A DNA stretch of 64,000 nucleotides. It comes from Adenophora triphylla var. japonica (Eukaryota > Streptophyta > Magnoliopsida > Asterales > Campanulaceae). The notes below the pieces were generated by a model. That model was not told the origin of the DNA. It saw only the letters and a list, made by a program, of their open reading frames with translations, and ran no database searches. The number at the start of each line of letters is the position of its first letter. Within the stretch, counting starts at the first letter, position 1. The stretch covers positions 62,001 to 126,000 of the forward strand of contig JAFEMH010004901.1 of NCBI GenBank assembly GCA_022495995.1, read 5' to 3'. Below are positions 21,163 through 34,299 of the stretch, piece after piece. Both the position numbers and the translations under genes were made by a program.

Positions 21163-23770
21163 ATGGCAGGAAAACTCATGCAAACGTGGAACATGGCAAC
21201 GATACCCATGTTAAACGAAAATGAATTTCCAGTATGGAAAACCAGAATCATGCGGACATGGATTCAATTGACGACAGATTAATGACTGTAGTCAGAGATG
21301 GTCCAATTATACCCATCAAGGTCAACACTATGCCAAAAGAACCCAAAACTCCTCTCATGGATCACTTCGATAGGTCTTTCGAACAAGAGTTCGAAGTCTA
21401 TGAAACTATTGTTCCAAAGACCCATGAAGAATGGACTGAGGAAGACAAGATATGTGTACCCCTAGACAAAAAGGCTATGCACATTCTAACTTTTGGTCTT
21501 GATGATAAGCCGTACAAACAAGTACAGAACTATGAAACTGCCCAGCAAGTGTGGCAAAGTATCCTGAGATACTTTGAAGGAGATCAAGTGGCAAAGGACA
21601 ATCAGCTGTACAAAAGTGTAGTTGAGTTCTAGTCCTTCAGGAAGAACCCCAGTGAGACTCTCAAAGAAACGTACGATCATTTTTGTGAGGTATGTAATTC
21701 TTGTGCATCTTTATATTCTAAAAGAATACAGAGACTTAGACAAGACTCACATTCATAATATTGTTTCTTCATTATTTCTGTATGAGGAAGAACTCAACCG
21801 GCTGGGTGGAGTTCAAAAAAAATTTAAAAACTTTTCTCTGCCAGCTCAAACTGAGATCTTCCCAGGCTCTTCCTTATTCAACAACCAATCTGCCAATGAC
21901 TCCCCTTCAACCTCTCAATCTCAATCATCCCAAACCAATGTCAACTCTAGTAAGCCTTTTGAGGAGGATGAGTTTGCTCTTTTTGCTAGAAACTATAGAA
22001 AATTCAAGGACTTTAAGAGGTCCCAACAACATGCCAGCAAACCCTTCTACTCCACCCTCATCCTTCCAAAGATCTAGAAATTTCCAAAGATCTGGCCAAA
22101 CCTCCACCTCAACCGATGGCAAAAATGTCCAAGGAGAGTTTGTTTGCTACAACTGTAGGAAACCCGACCATTTTGCTTCTAAATACCCTCAACCGAACTA
22201 TGAATTCCTTAGGAAGAAACCCTTTAGGAAAAATCCCAGATCCAAAAGCTTAGTAGCCGAGGAAGGAACAGAAAAGGCTATGCCTGTTTGGTTTGAGACC
22301 GACTAAGAGGATGATAATGATGACTCAGATGATGATGTTGATGTCTGCTTTGTAGCTCTTGATGGAACCAAATCTGGACCCATTCATTTACAAGCCACCA
22401 ATCTATAGACATGCCATCGACCAAGCACTTACTATGACATCACCACATCTTTGAGATCTCCCTGTCATATTATGATGAACCTATACCAAGGTCTGATAAT
22501 CCCTACAACTTCAAAATCTAGAGTATAGGTGGAGCTCTCTACGGTCAAAGCAAGACCCCTCCTATTCTCAGACCTTTAATACAACCAATGCAACCGACCT
22601 TTCAAACCCAGGCCCAACCGATTACATTCAAAACCCAACATGTGTTTGAACCTCGACCGATCCAATTCCATAAAACCTTAACCGACATAAGCTCCCAACC
22701 GATATCCTCCTTACCTAATTTTGATCCTAACTTTGAGCCATCATCCTCAACCTATCAACCAACTGTTGACCCAATGCCTAACGTGTCAAAGTCTGATATG
22801 GCGAGAGGTGATGAATGGACTCTTTTCTGACTTTGAAAAATTAAATGATGTTCATAAAGTTATGACTGCTGATTTTAAAAGAATCTCATCTGAAAATGAC
22901 TCTCTTAAAATAGAGATAAAAATTTTGAAAGAAAACAAACAAGAGTCAGATCAATTGAGAAAAGAAAATCAAGATCTCACAGATAGGCTCAATATTTGTC
23001 TAAGTCAAATTGTTGATTTAGTTTCAAGAAATAATTCTCTCTCCAAGACTATTGATTCTTATTCTAAATCAAAGCTCGCTTGTTGAGATAATCCTACAAG
23101 ACCAAATGTCTTATAATGACCAATATGGTTTAGGATTTAACTCCCAAGAATGATGAAAGCAAAGACAAGACATTTATTATGTCTGTCATTGAGAATCTAA
23201 TGGATAAGTTTGATGATACTCAATATGACCTACTAAAGAAAAGTACTACTCGTACTTTTGGTGTTGTTCCTCTCACTTACCCTAAAGTGAAGGAACAGAT
23301 CAAGGTCAAGAAGGTTGACAAGAACAAGTCCAAATGGACTAAGGTAGCTAATCCTAATTTAGGACCCTATGTCCCACTTGGTGATGGAGACAACAAAGCT
23401 GGTATTCACATTGTTGGTCAGGCTGCTGATTTGGAAACCTCAACCGGTGATAAAGCAACTCCAACCGATCAAGGAAGTTCAACTAGTCAGACATCTGTCA
23501 CCGAAAATGCTTCCTCAACTGGTAAGGCTGCATCAACCGGTAAAAGGATTTCCAAACCCCAGCAACCTGCCAACAAAGGAAAAACCAACACCTTTATTCC
23601 AAAAATATTTGTTCATGCTTAAACTTCTAAACTATCTGAAGAGTGATCAAATCGAATCTCAACTTACCTACCTCCTCACAGCCTGTTTTAATTAAATGTG
23701 TTAATTGTGGGGATTTCGGTCATAAGGCTTATGAATTCCTCTTGAAGCACCTATCTGGACCCACTGAGCC
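21163..23770 (+). pseudogene. Copia-B gag with two zinc knuckles and coiled coil
   Basis: Starts MAGKLMQTWNM at 21163. A frameshift near 21250 leads into capsid sequence (VPLDKKAMHILTFGL, ETAQQVWQSILRYFEG), interrupted by a stop after KSVVEF at 21632. The first knuckle, CYNCRKPDHFASKYP near 22145, has lost Gly and the last Cys. A coiled coil follows at about 22800-23086, then a Thr/Ser/Gly-rich linker (23430-23560) and a second knuckle-like CVNCGDFGHKAYEF near 23705. Several frames are needed, so it is inactive. The linker repeats tripeptide STG, encoded by TCAACCGGT. Confidence 0.8.
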
Positions 23771-23794
23771 TCAAAGCTCAAGTGGTGGTCAGAT

Positions 23795-26700
23795 ATGGCT
23801 GCCAAAGAGGAACTAACTCTTAGGACCCAAAAGAATAAGGGGGACCATAAGCTTATTGTTTTATTTCAGGAATGCTTTATGACCTCAACCGATGCAAGTA
23901 AAGATGTTTGTATTATGTACAGTGGATGCTCAAGGCATATGACTGGCCATGCTGATCTTCTTACAGATATTGAAGAAGCATCAGGTCCTCCAGTTGTCTT
24001 TGGTGACAACACAAAGGGTAAAATTATCGGTCGTGGCTCCATCATAAAGAGGTACGCTTAATCTACGTAAGGTATCTTTGGTGGATGGTCTTAAACATAA
24101 CCTTCTCTCCATATCACAATTCTGTGATAAAGGTATGCATTGTGTTTTTACCTCTTCCAACTGTTCTGTCAAAAACATTTCTATCGGAGAAACTGTTCTC
24201 ACTAGATAAAGAAAAGGTAACATATATGCTATAAATTTAAATGATGTTTAGTGTTACTAATTTTTGTTTTGTAGCAAACAACATCGGTGAGAATTCATGG
24301 CTATGTCACAAGAAACTCAGTCACTTGAATTTCAAATATCTATCCAAGCTATCAAATGCAAATTTGGTCACCGGCTTACCTCAAGTGTCTGCTGATCAAG
24401 GAAGGAAATGCAGAGCATGCCAGCTAGGAAAGCAACATAAAACATCATTCCAAAGCAAGCCCTTCATGTCCACATCTAAGTACCTTCAGCTGCTTCATAT
24501 GGATCTGTTTGGCCCCACAACAACTGCCAGTTTAGGGGAAAGCAGATATGCCTTAGTTGTTGTAGATGACTATTCAAGATATACTTGGGTGTAAATGTTC
24601 AGCTCCAAAGATGACACTTATGGACTTGCCACCAAGATTTTTTGTCTACTTCAAACTCAAAAGGAATGTGACATCATTAGTATGAGATCCGACAATGGAA
24701 CGGATTTCAAGAACAATGGCATTGCTCAGTACTGTGATGATCACGGAATTGATCACAACTTCTCAGCTATTGGAATACCGCAACAAAATGGTATTGTTGA
24801 GAGGAAGAACAAAACCTTGATCGAGGCTGGGAAAATGATGATATCTGAAGCAAGGCTACCCAAGTATTTTTGGGCTGAAGCTATCAACACAACATGCTTC
24901 TCTCAGAATCGGTCATTGGTCAACAAGTTTCACAACAAGACTTCTTACGAGCTTTGGCGTGGCAGAATTCCCAACATAGGTTTCTTCAAGATATTTGGCT
25001 ACAAATGTTATGTTCTTTACAACGGTAAAAATATAGAGGTAAATTTGATGAGAAAGCCGATGAAGGTATATTTGTTGGTTATGCCAAACATAGTAAGGCT
25101 TTTAGAGTATTTAATAAATGCTTGTTGAAAATTGTTGAATCTGTTCATGTTACTTTTGATGAATTTGATTTGTTAGAGTCTGACAAGGCTCCAAATAGTA
25201 CTAATGATTCTGGTGTTTTTGATACAGGTGAATCCAGCAACTCTAACTCCAATCAAAACACCAATTCTAATGCAAATCAACCTCTAGCTCAGAATTTAAG
25301 CTTACCAAGTGGTGTAACCGATAGAAACGTAGTTGATGACTCATTCTTCCCTCAATCGCTCAGAAGAGAAACTAATCCTCAAAATCCCTTGACTGATCCC
25401 CTATTAGCTAGTCCCTCTATCAATGTTCCTATTGAAACACCTGAACCTAAACCAATTTCAAATAATATACCATTTCCTTCAGCTCAACCTGAAACTGATC
25501 ATCTATCAACCTCACCATCTCCTAACCGATCCCCTCAACTGGTCACACCTCCCTCAACCAATTCTACTCCTCCATTAGAAACCTTAAGACAAGAATCGGT
25601 CAGGCAAGACCTTCCAAGGGAAGTGAGACCAGCTAGAGGTCACCCAATAAAATGTGATTGGTGATGTCTTTGGTCCAAGAATGACTAGAGGACAATTGAG
25701 GAGTATAGAAGAATAACACAGTCTATTCTCCTCTGCAATGGTCTCAAATATTGAACCAAAGAAGACAGAAGAAACACTTAATGATCCCAGCTGGGTAGAA
25801 GCTATGGAAGAAGAACTCAATCAGTTCGACAGATGCAAAGTGTGGGAATTAGTGCCTCGTCCCAATGATCAGAAGTGATAGGAATGAAATGGGTCTTTAG
25901 AAATAAATTGGATGTGTCTGGAAAAATCACAAGGAATAAAGCAAGACTTATGGCAAAAGTGTACAGACAAGAAGAAGGAATAGATTATGATGAGATTTTT
26001 GCCCCTGCTGCTAGATTAGAAGCCATTAGGTTGTTCCCTGCCTATGCTACCCATAATGAATTCAAGCTATACAAAACGGATGTGAAGAGTGCCTTCCTAA
26101 ATGGAGAACTTCAAGAGCTAGTATATGTTGATCAACCTCTCGGGTTTGAAGACTCCAAGAAGCCTAATCATGTCTACAGGTTAAACAAAGCATTTTATGG
26201 CCTCAAGCAAGCACCAAGAGCATGGTATGAAACTCTCTCCAAATTCCTACTTAGTGAGAAGTTCGAAAGAGGCAAAATCGATACAACCTTATTTATTGCA
26301 AAGCATAATGGACATTCATTATTAGTTCAAATATATGTAGATGATATTATATTAGGATCTACTAATGAAAACTTATGCAAGAGATTTGAGAAACTTATGC
26401 AAAGCAAGTTCGAGATTTGCATGATGGGAGAATTAACCTTCTTCCTTGGTCTTTAAGTTAAATAAACTCAAGAAGGAATCTTCATCAATCAAGCCAAATA
26501 TACCAATGATCTTATCAAGAAATTTGGACTTGATTCTGCTCATCCTCAAAGCACTCCAATGGCTACTAATGTACATCTTGATAAAGATGAGTCTTGTAAG
26601 AAAGTAGATATGCCACTTTATCGAGGTATGATAGGATCTCTAATTTACTTGACTGCTAGTACACCAGATATCATGGTTGTCGTATGTGTATGTGCTAGGT

Positions 26701-27279
26701 TTCAAGCTGATCCTAGAGAATCTCACCTTCAAGCCGTTAAAAGAATAATTAGATATCTTGTGGGAACCATTCACTTAGGTTTATGGTATCCTAGAGATTC
26801 ATCATTTATACTAATTGGCTATTCAGATACTGATTGTGCAGCTTGTAGGGTCACAAGGAAAAGTACCAGTGGGACTTGTCAATTTTTAGGTAACCGATTG
26901 GTTTCCTGGTCTATAAGAAGCAATCTTAATTTCCACTTCTACAATTGAGGCTGAGTACATAGATGCTGGAAGTTGCTGCTCACAAATATTTTGGATGAAG
27001 CAACAACTAGTGGTCTATGAAATTCCTAAAGAAGTGTGTCCCATCTGCTGTGACAATACCTCAACTATATCACTCTCCAACAATCTTGTGATGCATTCCA
27101 AGACAAAGCAAATAGACACCAAATACTACTTCCTCAAGGATCATGTTAAAAAGGATAATGTTGTTCTTTTAAAAGTTCATACTGATTATCAGTTAGCTGA
27201 TATTTTGACAAAATCCTTAGACATTAAAAGATTTGAATTCCTTAGAAGTGAACTAGTCATGATTGATATTCGTGGATAA
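23795..27279 (+). pseudogene. Copia-B pol: PR, IN, RT, RNase H
   Basis: Protease site reads MYSGCSRHMTG near 23917: the catalytic Asp of DSG is replaced by Tyr. GAG-pre-integrase is LCHKKLSHLNFKYL and CRACQLGK (24300-24435). Integrase has HMDLFGP, MRSDNGTDF and NGIVERKN, so D, D and E are present but a stop lies at 24592. RT (about 25875-26456) has TDVKSAFLNGEL, YGLKQAPRAWY and YVDDIILGS. RNase H includes YSDTDCAACRVTRKSTSG and the SIRE-type IEAEYIDAGSCCSQIFWMKQQL (frameshifted), and ends at 27279. The enzyme set was complete before decay. Confidence 0.9.
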
Positions 27280-27359
27280 AATGTGCTAACCTTGATATTT
27301 GTGTAAGCTCTCAACTGATCAAAAGGTGAAATCCCAATTTTACCCCTCAATATACCATA

Positions 27360-28150
27360 GCTGCTCAACCTTAATCGATGGCATCAAAGTTCTCAACCGG
27401 TCACTCCCCTTACCGGTCATATTTCTCAACCGATTACAAGCTGTAATCGATCAAGCCTTCATGCGGTTGCTCAACCAGTCACAATGTTCAACCGATCATC
27501 AAATTACCTAACCGACAACGAACTGCGGCCAGATCCAATCCATTTTAATCGGCTTATCTGACCCCTACTGTCCTTTTTGTCTTGTCAGCCGCTTGCCTGA
27601 CACAACACAGTTAGCTGTTACCAACTTTTCCTTTCCTAGGTAGATCAAAATTTTAATTTTGATAAAAAAAGGTAATCTCTGTATCATTCTTATTTATCCA
27701 AAAGGTTATTCTTTTTGTTCATTATTATGTTTAAAATTTAACTTTTGCACTCACATCCCTATTTTAAAGCTTCCATATTTAAAATCGTGTTTCATTGTCC
27801 CTATTTTTAAGCAATCAGTTAAAACGTTAAAACTAATTTTGCTCCGCCCAATAAACACCTCTTCGTCTCCTTCGTACTCTCTTTTCTCTCTATCTATAAA
27901 GGGAATTCATAAGCAAACCTTTAAAACTTTCCAAACCCCATATTCACAATCTCTCTCTAAGACTTCAAGCTTTCAACCGGTTACAAGCATTCGAAGTTCA
28001 TCAGATCTTCAAGTTTTTCTTCATCTTTCATCAATCTTTTCTGTTAACACTTAGAACATTTAAAAGTTTTTCTAAGTTATGAATATTTCTTTTTCTAATA
28101 AAATGTTCTAACTTAAAATGTTTGTGTTCTTGATATTTGATTTTTGCAGA
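27360..28150 (+). promoter_or_regulatory. Internal promoter and leader of the Copia-B accessory gene
   Basis: Between pol stop and the accessory ATG. A cluster of AACCGGTC, TACCGGTC, AACCGATT, AATCGATC and AACCGATC lies at about 27365-27520. A TATA box (CTATAAAGGG) is at 27892-27901. A CT-rich leader follows, and an intron-acceptor-like TTGATTTTTGCAG ends at 28150, directly before ATG. The layout parallels Copia-A1, suggesting a leader intron, but the donor is not certain. Confidence 0.5.
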
Positions 28151-31100
28151 TGGCTCCTAAATCTTCAACCCCAAAGAAAGACATATACGGAGGTTACATT
28201 CTTCCCAATTTCTTTGAATCTGAGGAAGGAAAGCTTCAAGGCCATTCTTTACGGTGTGCAGGTTCTCCCATTTCTGCTTCTTGAGGGATCAGAGGACATA
28301 TATTATTGATCTTGTCAACAAACTATTTTACAATGGTGTTTTGGATGAGAATGTCAAGTCTGGTGATACGCATTCCATTGTTTCTACAATTGCCGGAGTA
28401 CCAGTTACCTTCTCACCGGCCACCATATCTGAAGCCTTCCCAAACCTAGCCTCAACCGGTCCTTCAACCGTTCAGATGAAGAGCATGGAATTAGCTTGGT
28501 CCCAAATCCATGGATATGAACCCTTTGTGACCGGTGAAGGAAACAAAAAGGCATATCTGGACCCAATCAACTATGCCTTGGCTGAGATTGTGGATTGATG
28601 TGTTATTTGCCAGTCTGGATCCCACCTGTGAGCACCCCAACCCGGGACCTAACGCGTGTCCCGAGCTTGAGAAGCCCAAACTAAGAAATCCCATCTTAGA
28701 TTTTTAAAACTTTTATTTGCCTTTACAAGAAAACCAATTCTCAATTTTCCTATAAACAAAATCAAATAATAATATCTCCACTTGGAGGAATTTAAACAAA
28801 TACTTTAACAACCATACTTGATTAATTACATTGAAAACCCTAATTGACATTATTTAACAAAAGAGTTTTCCTTACAACTTATAAAAGAGTAATACTTAAA
28901 TATGACTCCCGACAACCCACTCATATACCTATCCTGACAAGTCCCAAAAGCGAGAGTCCAAACTCTTTCCCCGGCCTCACTGGTTCAGGTCACCTGTCTC
29001 AGCACAATCTAAAGCAGTAAAAGGGAAGGGGTGAGAATAAATCTCAATAAGCTATTATGAATGCAGCAAGATGCCAAACAATATGCAACACGTAGCATGG
29101 TAACACATAACACATTATGGAAGCGGTAAACACATTACGTTACCTCATTTTACCTTTCCCGTCTGAACAATAAGTCGTACAACGTGGGAGTGAAACTCCT
29201 CTCTTTGGTGAACTGCCTCCAGCACATTCACCGCTTATAGGACTCATACTCCAGAGATCCATATAAGAAAATCAGATACTAAATCAGAGTATCCAACAAC
29301 AATACCGCTATCTGTAAAGCTTTTGGCTTAATACAGAAGCATTCCCCCTAATCACCAAATCGCAGCGGTATGTAAGGCTTTTGGCTCAATACAGTCGCTT
29401 GCACACCCACTCTGTGGCCACAGAGGGGAGAGGTCACAGGTATGATGAACCTTCAATCAATTATAGAACAAATCAGTAATTGATTGAATTCCATCATACC
29501 CCCTTATCATACATAACACGTTCAAGCACATAATAGATACTTGAAATAAATCCACAAAAAGGGATAATATTATAACAACATGGTAAAATATACTCATGTT
29601 ACATCAATACCATAGTGCAACATTCATTTAATACACTAAGCGTAATACCATCAATGAATATGAATTCCATTTAAGGCAATAATATAACCACATAATCCAC
29701 ACCGGGATACAACATAATCAACGTGCCAGATAATCCACAATTGGGATACAATATATCAATGTGCCAAATAATCCACAATGGGAATACAGTACAACGATGT
29801 AATACATATACGTTCTCAACTAATGTAATAGTGTAACTTATAGTTTCTACACTATTCAGATTAATCACCAAGGGTATGGGAGCCAGTAAGGCTACTATGA
29901 ATCATAAACCATTCCTACATAATCATTAAACAACCTCAGATAACTTTAATACAAGTTTAAGATCTACTTCCCAAGTTTGAACCACTTTGGTGAAATACAA
30001 ATCAAGCTTAACAACCCTTTTTCCGGACAATATTCAAACTACTCCCATAATTCCATTTGACCAAATAAGACATCATTGTATAGCCCAAGCTTTCTACTTT
30101 AATCTAAGTTAAAGAGGGTTCAATTGTGGTCTAGGTTGAATAGGTTTAAACAGCTCCAAAAACAGTTCAATGTCACCAGGCCAGGGCACGACTCGTTACC
30201 TCCTCATGGCACGACTCGTGCTTGAGGGCACGACTCGTGCCAATTACACTTAAGTTACTCAGAACGACTTGGCTCTCACATCACGACTCGTAACCACGAG
30301 TGGGCCATGGGCACGACTCGTGCCTAGGGGCACGACTCGTGCCACGGCCAGAAACAGGTAGTTGTAGCACTTTTCCTTAGGAACTCCCAAAAACCAAAAC
30401 TAGTACTAAGCTTCTTCTTCTTTGTGAACATAAAAAGGATTTCTCACTTTGTTAATTCTATTATAAACCATTTAACCCCAAGATATCATATTCTAACATA
30501 AATCATTATCACTTGGTTTTCCACCCATTTTACTATCATTTTTCAAGATTTACCATCTTAATCTAACTCAACCCATTTTCTTACATTCTTGATCAACTTC
30601 CTTAACAACAACATCATTCTTTATCATTAACCAATTTATAGGATGAAATGAGGATCTTCTTAGCTTGATAAACTCCCCTAGATGCACCAAGCACAAAAGT
30701 ACAATTGGCTTGGAAAATGGAGTAGGATTGGACTTGTTAGAAATTTGGGAAGAGGCTTCCATGGAGGAGCTTCCATGGAAATACTTGGAAAGAAGAAAGA
30801 GAGAATGATGATGAATAATAATTGGGAAGGATGATTAAATTGGATGGATAAAAGGATGGGGAGGTTAAAAGGATGATGTAAAGGGGATGGGGAAAGTATG
30901 GGAGGAGGATGGCATACTTTGACTAAGGAGGAGGAAGGAGAGGGAATTAGGGGAATGGCCCCCCATGCCTCAAAATAAAACTCTTCAATCATTTTTAAAA
31001 TAACCCTTCCAACCCATAATATTTTGTTTGTCCATTTTATTACCACCCTACCCTATTACTTTATTTATTTTTAACTATTATGATTCAACCAAATACTTTG

Positions 31101-32372
31101 ACTTACTTTCAGTTTATCCCTAGGCTTTAGAATTATCTCCTAACCATTTCAACTTAACATAATTATTAAAGGCATAGAATAAGCACATAAAGTTAACATT
31201 AATATTAAAAGCATATAATATGATACTAAAATAGTGCCTAGGGTTAGGGTCGTTACACCACCACTGTATCACTATAATTCAGTAGGAAGCAATGGCTGCT
31301 ATCCTTCTCCAAAAGAAGGAATTCAACTGGTGTGCCTTTATTTACAGAATCATCCTTGTGGCTTTCAAGAAGTTTCAGAAAGAAAAGCCACTTGCTAGAG
31401 ATAACAAGGCCATACCTTGCCACTACCTGTTGATTAATAGGGTGCTGAGAAGATACCCCTCAATTTTGGCAGCTTCAACCGGCCAGGCCAGTTACCCTCA
31501 GTCATGGGTTAAATCCTTTGACAAATCAGACTGGGGGAGAATTGATAGAGAAGCCAAACCCATAACTGGTGATGATGCCTCAATCGGTGAGCCCTCAACC
31601 GGCGCTCAACCCCTTGAGAAGAAGAAGAAGGCCTACACGCCAAAGGTCAAAAAGCCAACCGATATGCCTGAGTATTCTAAACCGGTTACCACCTTACCGA
31701 TTAGGAGGAAGGCAATCGATGAGTCAGTCATGAAGCCTCAACTGACCTCTGCCTCTGCTCAGCCGATTGATCCTTTATCCTCTCCACCACCAGTCAAGCC
31801 CAGAAAAACAGCCATAACACAAGCACCTCTACCCTCTGTCCAAAAATTCCAAACACCTTCTACCTCATCCTCCTTGCCAAAATCCAAATCAATCCAAAAA
31901 TCTTCATCTCAGCTTGAAAAAGAAAATGCTAAGAGAAGAAAAAGAATTGAACCTGACCTCACCACCTTTGTCCCCTTCATTTCAAAACAATTATTCTCTC
32001 ACAATTTCATGACCGATGAAGTACCCTTGACCGGCCACACTTCTTATCCATCGGTCAGAAAATGGCAACCCATCAGAAATCCCACTTTCCACATCTTCTA
32101 TAACAACCCATGGTCCATAAAAGATAAGCTTATCCCTTCTCCAAAATGGATTTAACCTATTGACCATCTTCCCCCATTCCTCAGGAAACTTCTCCAATTT
32201 CATGAGATGAATAAAGCCTCTGTTCCTACTGGAGAGATATTCATAGCTATGTTGATTTTGAGAATATTCATGAAGACAAGGGCATCTACTTTAGTAAACA
32301 CTTCCAGTTGAGTGAAGTTGATGCCTCCCTCTCCAAAAAGGACCTTATTAGTTCCAAAGGTGGCAACAAGGG
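28151..32372 (+). pseudogene. Copia-B accessory gene (putative plant transposon protein-like), split by a solo LTR
   Basis: Starts MAPKSSTPKKDIYGG. After frame changes, 28254-28598 encodes a globular part (VSTIAGVPVTFSPATISEAF, MELAWSQIHGYEPF). The solo LTR interrupts at 28626; on removal one TSD copy restores the frame with two stops, continuing MAAILLQKKEFNWCAFIYRI. From about 31500 the protein is Pro/Ser/Thr/Lys-rich, ending in KRRKRIEPDLTTFVPF and beyond (31292-32155). The pattern GVPVTFSPATISEAF resembles the PF20167-type plant transposon domain; this is tentative. Function is unknown, but the basic linker would suit nucleic-acid binding. Truncated by Copia-A2 at 32373. Confidence 0.55.
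28627..31257 (-). mobile_element. Solo LTR 1 (2631 bp), gypsy-type, with perfect 5 bp TSD
   Basis: Termini TGTGAGCACCCC...GGGTCGTTACA flanked by CCACC at 28622-28626 and 31258-31262. No internal coding region or second LTR is present, so it is best read as a solo LTR left by recombination. Orientation minus is preferred: the terminus TGTAACGACCCTAACCC resembles Tekay/Del LTR starts and a TATA box fits that strand in the sister copy. It holds a cluster of GGCACGACTCGTGCC palindromes (30187-30345). Homologous to solo LTR 2 (41186-43571). A short non-autonomous element is the alternative. Confidence 0.85.
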
Positions 32373-33762
32373 TGAAAATAGCTAGAGGGGGGGGGGTAAA
32401 TAGTTGTTATAATTTTCCCCCTCTTTTTGAAAACTAAACCTCCTGCTTACAAAACCGCTTGCAGTGTATCAAAACCGCAAGTAGGATTGCAAAATGCACA
32501 GCGGAATTTCTTATTAGAGTGCGGTTTAGAGGTGAGATTTTGTGGGCGGTTTTCACAAACAGTAAAATGAGGTTTTGACAAGATTAACTAGAAACACAAT
32601 TCACAACAATGGATAACCTATATAAAGATCAAACAGATAAGGAAAAATAATCATTGATGAATAGTAAATAAAAATACAGAAATATAAGAACACAATATTT
32701 GGAGTGGTTCAATCGTAAATAATTTACATCCACTACCAAGATGGTTATGGATTTTCTAATGCTAGATTTTATATTAGAATATGAGAAAGATTACAAACTA
32801 CAAGAATCAAACTCATCTAAAATCTATTCTATGAAGATTAAATCCTAGACTATAACCAGTGTATCTCAAATGAATTAATCTATGTGATTAATCAGGTGAG
32901 GTGTGTGTGTGATAAACAAGAATCAAGGGTCTTTAAATCTGTATGATATAGAGCTCAAGAAATCTTGGTGATACAAGGCTTGATTTCTGGGCTGGAGATA
33001 TTTTCTTGAAGGAAGAAGATGAAGATTCAAAGGGTTGAATATTTCTGGGAATAGCTTCAATTTTCTATGAACTCACTGTAAAATCAATTTCTCAAGCAAT
33101 CTTCAAATGTTGAAGAATGGGGTTATTTATACCCAAACACCAAGAAAGTAGCCGTTATGATACAACTGTACAAGTACTGTATTGGTGCGGTCTGATTGGT
33201 CCACGTGTCCACTTTTGTTCCTTTGTTCAGAAGATGCATATAAGGCTGATCAGACCTCAGTTGTATTTAAGGAATGAAGGACATCTGTCACCTTTCTAGA
33301 ATCCTTGCAGATCCTGTCTGACATTTAGTCACGTGACAAGATTTTGTGATTGACTTATAATATTGCTTACGTGGATTCCAACAGTCATAAGTGGTCCAAC
33401 TTCAAGTCTTCAATCATTGGATGCGGTTTCGTGAGGATGCGATTTAAGAAGTGCGGTTTCACCAATCGAGGTTTCACTGTGGTCTTCAAAGGAGGTTTCA
33501 AGGTAAGAATTCCACATAGCGTTTTGCTGGTGCGGTTTCATACGTGCGGTCTGAAACCTTTTGAATTGAAACCTCATGTCTAATGAGTCTTGTGCCAGTC
33601 TTCAAGCCTAAATAAACCTATTCTATAAAATGGACTTATACTAAAAAATTGAAGTCTAAGCTTCATTATATATGGGCCTAAAGTCTAGAAAATAGAGATG
33701 AGGTTATGGTATCAATCAAACTAAAGCTAAAGCTATGAGGGATAAATTATGCATACCCAACA
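32373..33762 (-). repeat. Copia-A2 3' LTR
   Basis: 1390 bp; on the minus strand it starts TGTTGGGTATGC and ends TAGCTATTTTCA. TATA box GTATAAATAA (minus) is at 33122-33132. GCGGT motifs at 33187, 33423, 33453, 33532 and 33546 lie upstream of it, with further AACCGC/GCGGTTT near 32452-32550. A run of C (minus) at 32386-32396 precedes the 3' terminus. Confidence 0.88.
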
Positions 33763-33776
33763 ATCTCCCCCTATTT
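33763..33776 (-). other. Copia-A2 polypurine tract
   Basis: Minus strand AAATAGGGGGAGAT directly abuts the LTR start TGTTGGG. This is the typical plus-strand primer of copia elements and fixes the element's orientation. Confidence 0.9.
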
Positions 33777-34299
33777 GATTGATGCCATCACCTACTATAA
33801 CAAAAGCAAACATTGTCCTTGGTAAAAAAATTGTCCATAAGAATTAACATGGTAAGTCATGTCCCAAGTCAATGCACACACTAGCTTAAGTTATAGATTT
33901 CTATACTATTGAAAAATAAATAACTTACAAGTTGAAAGTATAGAAATACATTCAATGCATACATAAAAATATGAGATTTAGTTTAAGTATGTTGTTTAAA
34001 CTGAATGTTTAAATTTCAATTCTAAAATTATTTTTAAGTTAAGGATATTTGAATGAGGTTTAAATTCAATAAGGTTTCATTGTTCTACAAATAAGCAGTT
34101 TGAATGAACAAGGTTTTGGAACCATGATGCAATTTTCATTAATACCTTCTAAGAGGTTTGAGATTTATAAGTACAAGGTATGAAAGGAAATTACATGGTT
34201 GCAAAAATAAACTAAGCAAAAAGAGTTAGACAAAAAAAATACATTGAGAGTGCGGTCTAACTAAGGATCCACCTACTGATTGTTGACGTTTGGTGCAGG

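Larger units (their letters stand above)
20067..32372 (+). mobile_element. Copia-B: SIRE-like Ty1/copia element, 3' truncated
   Basis: Contains one 5' LTR, a tRNA-iMet primer site, gag, pol in copia order, an internal promoter and a 3' accessory gene homologous in layout to Copia-A. It is inserted head-to-head against the Copia-A1 gag. A solo LTR (28627-31257) interrupts the accessory gene, and the Copia-A2 LTR begins at 32373 inside or just after the gene. The 3' LTR is not in the window. Multiple stops and frameshifts indicate an old copy. The exact left edge could be 20061 or 20067, both starting TG. Confidence 0.85.
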
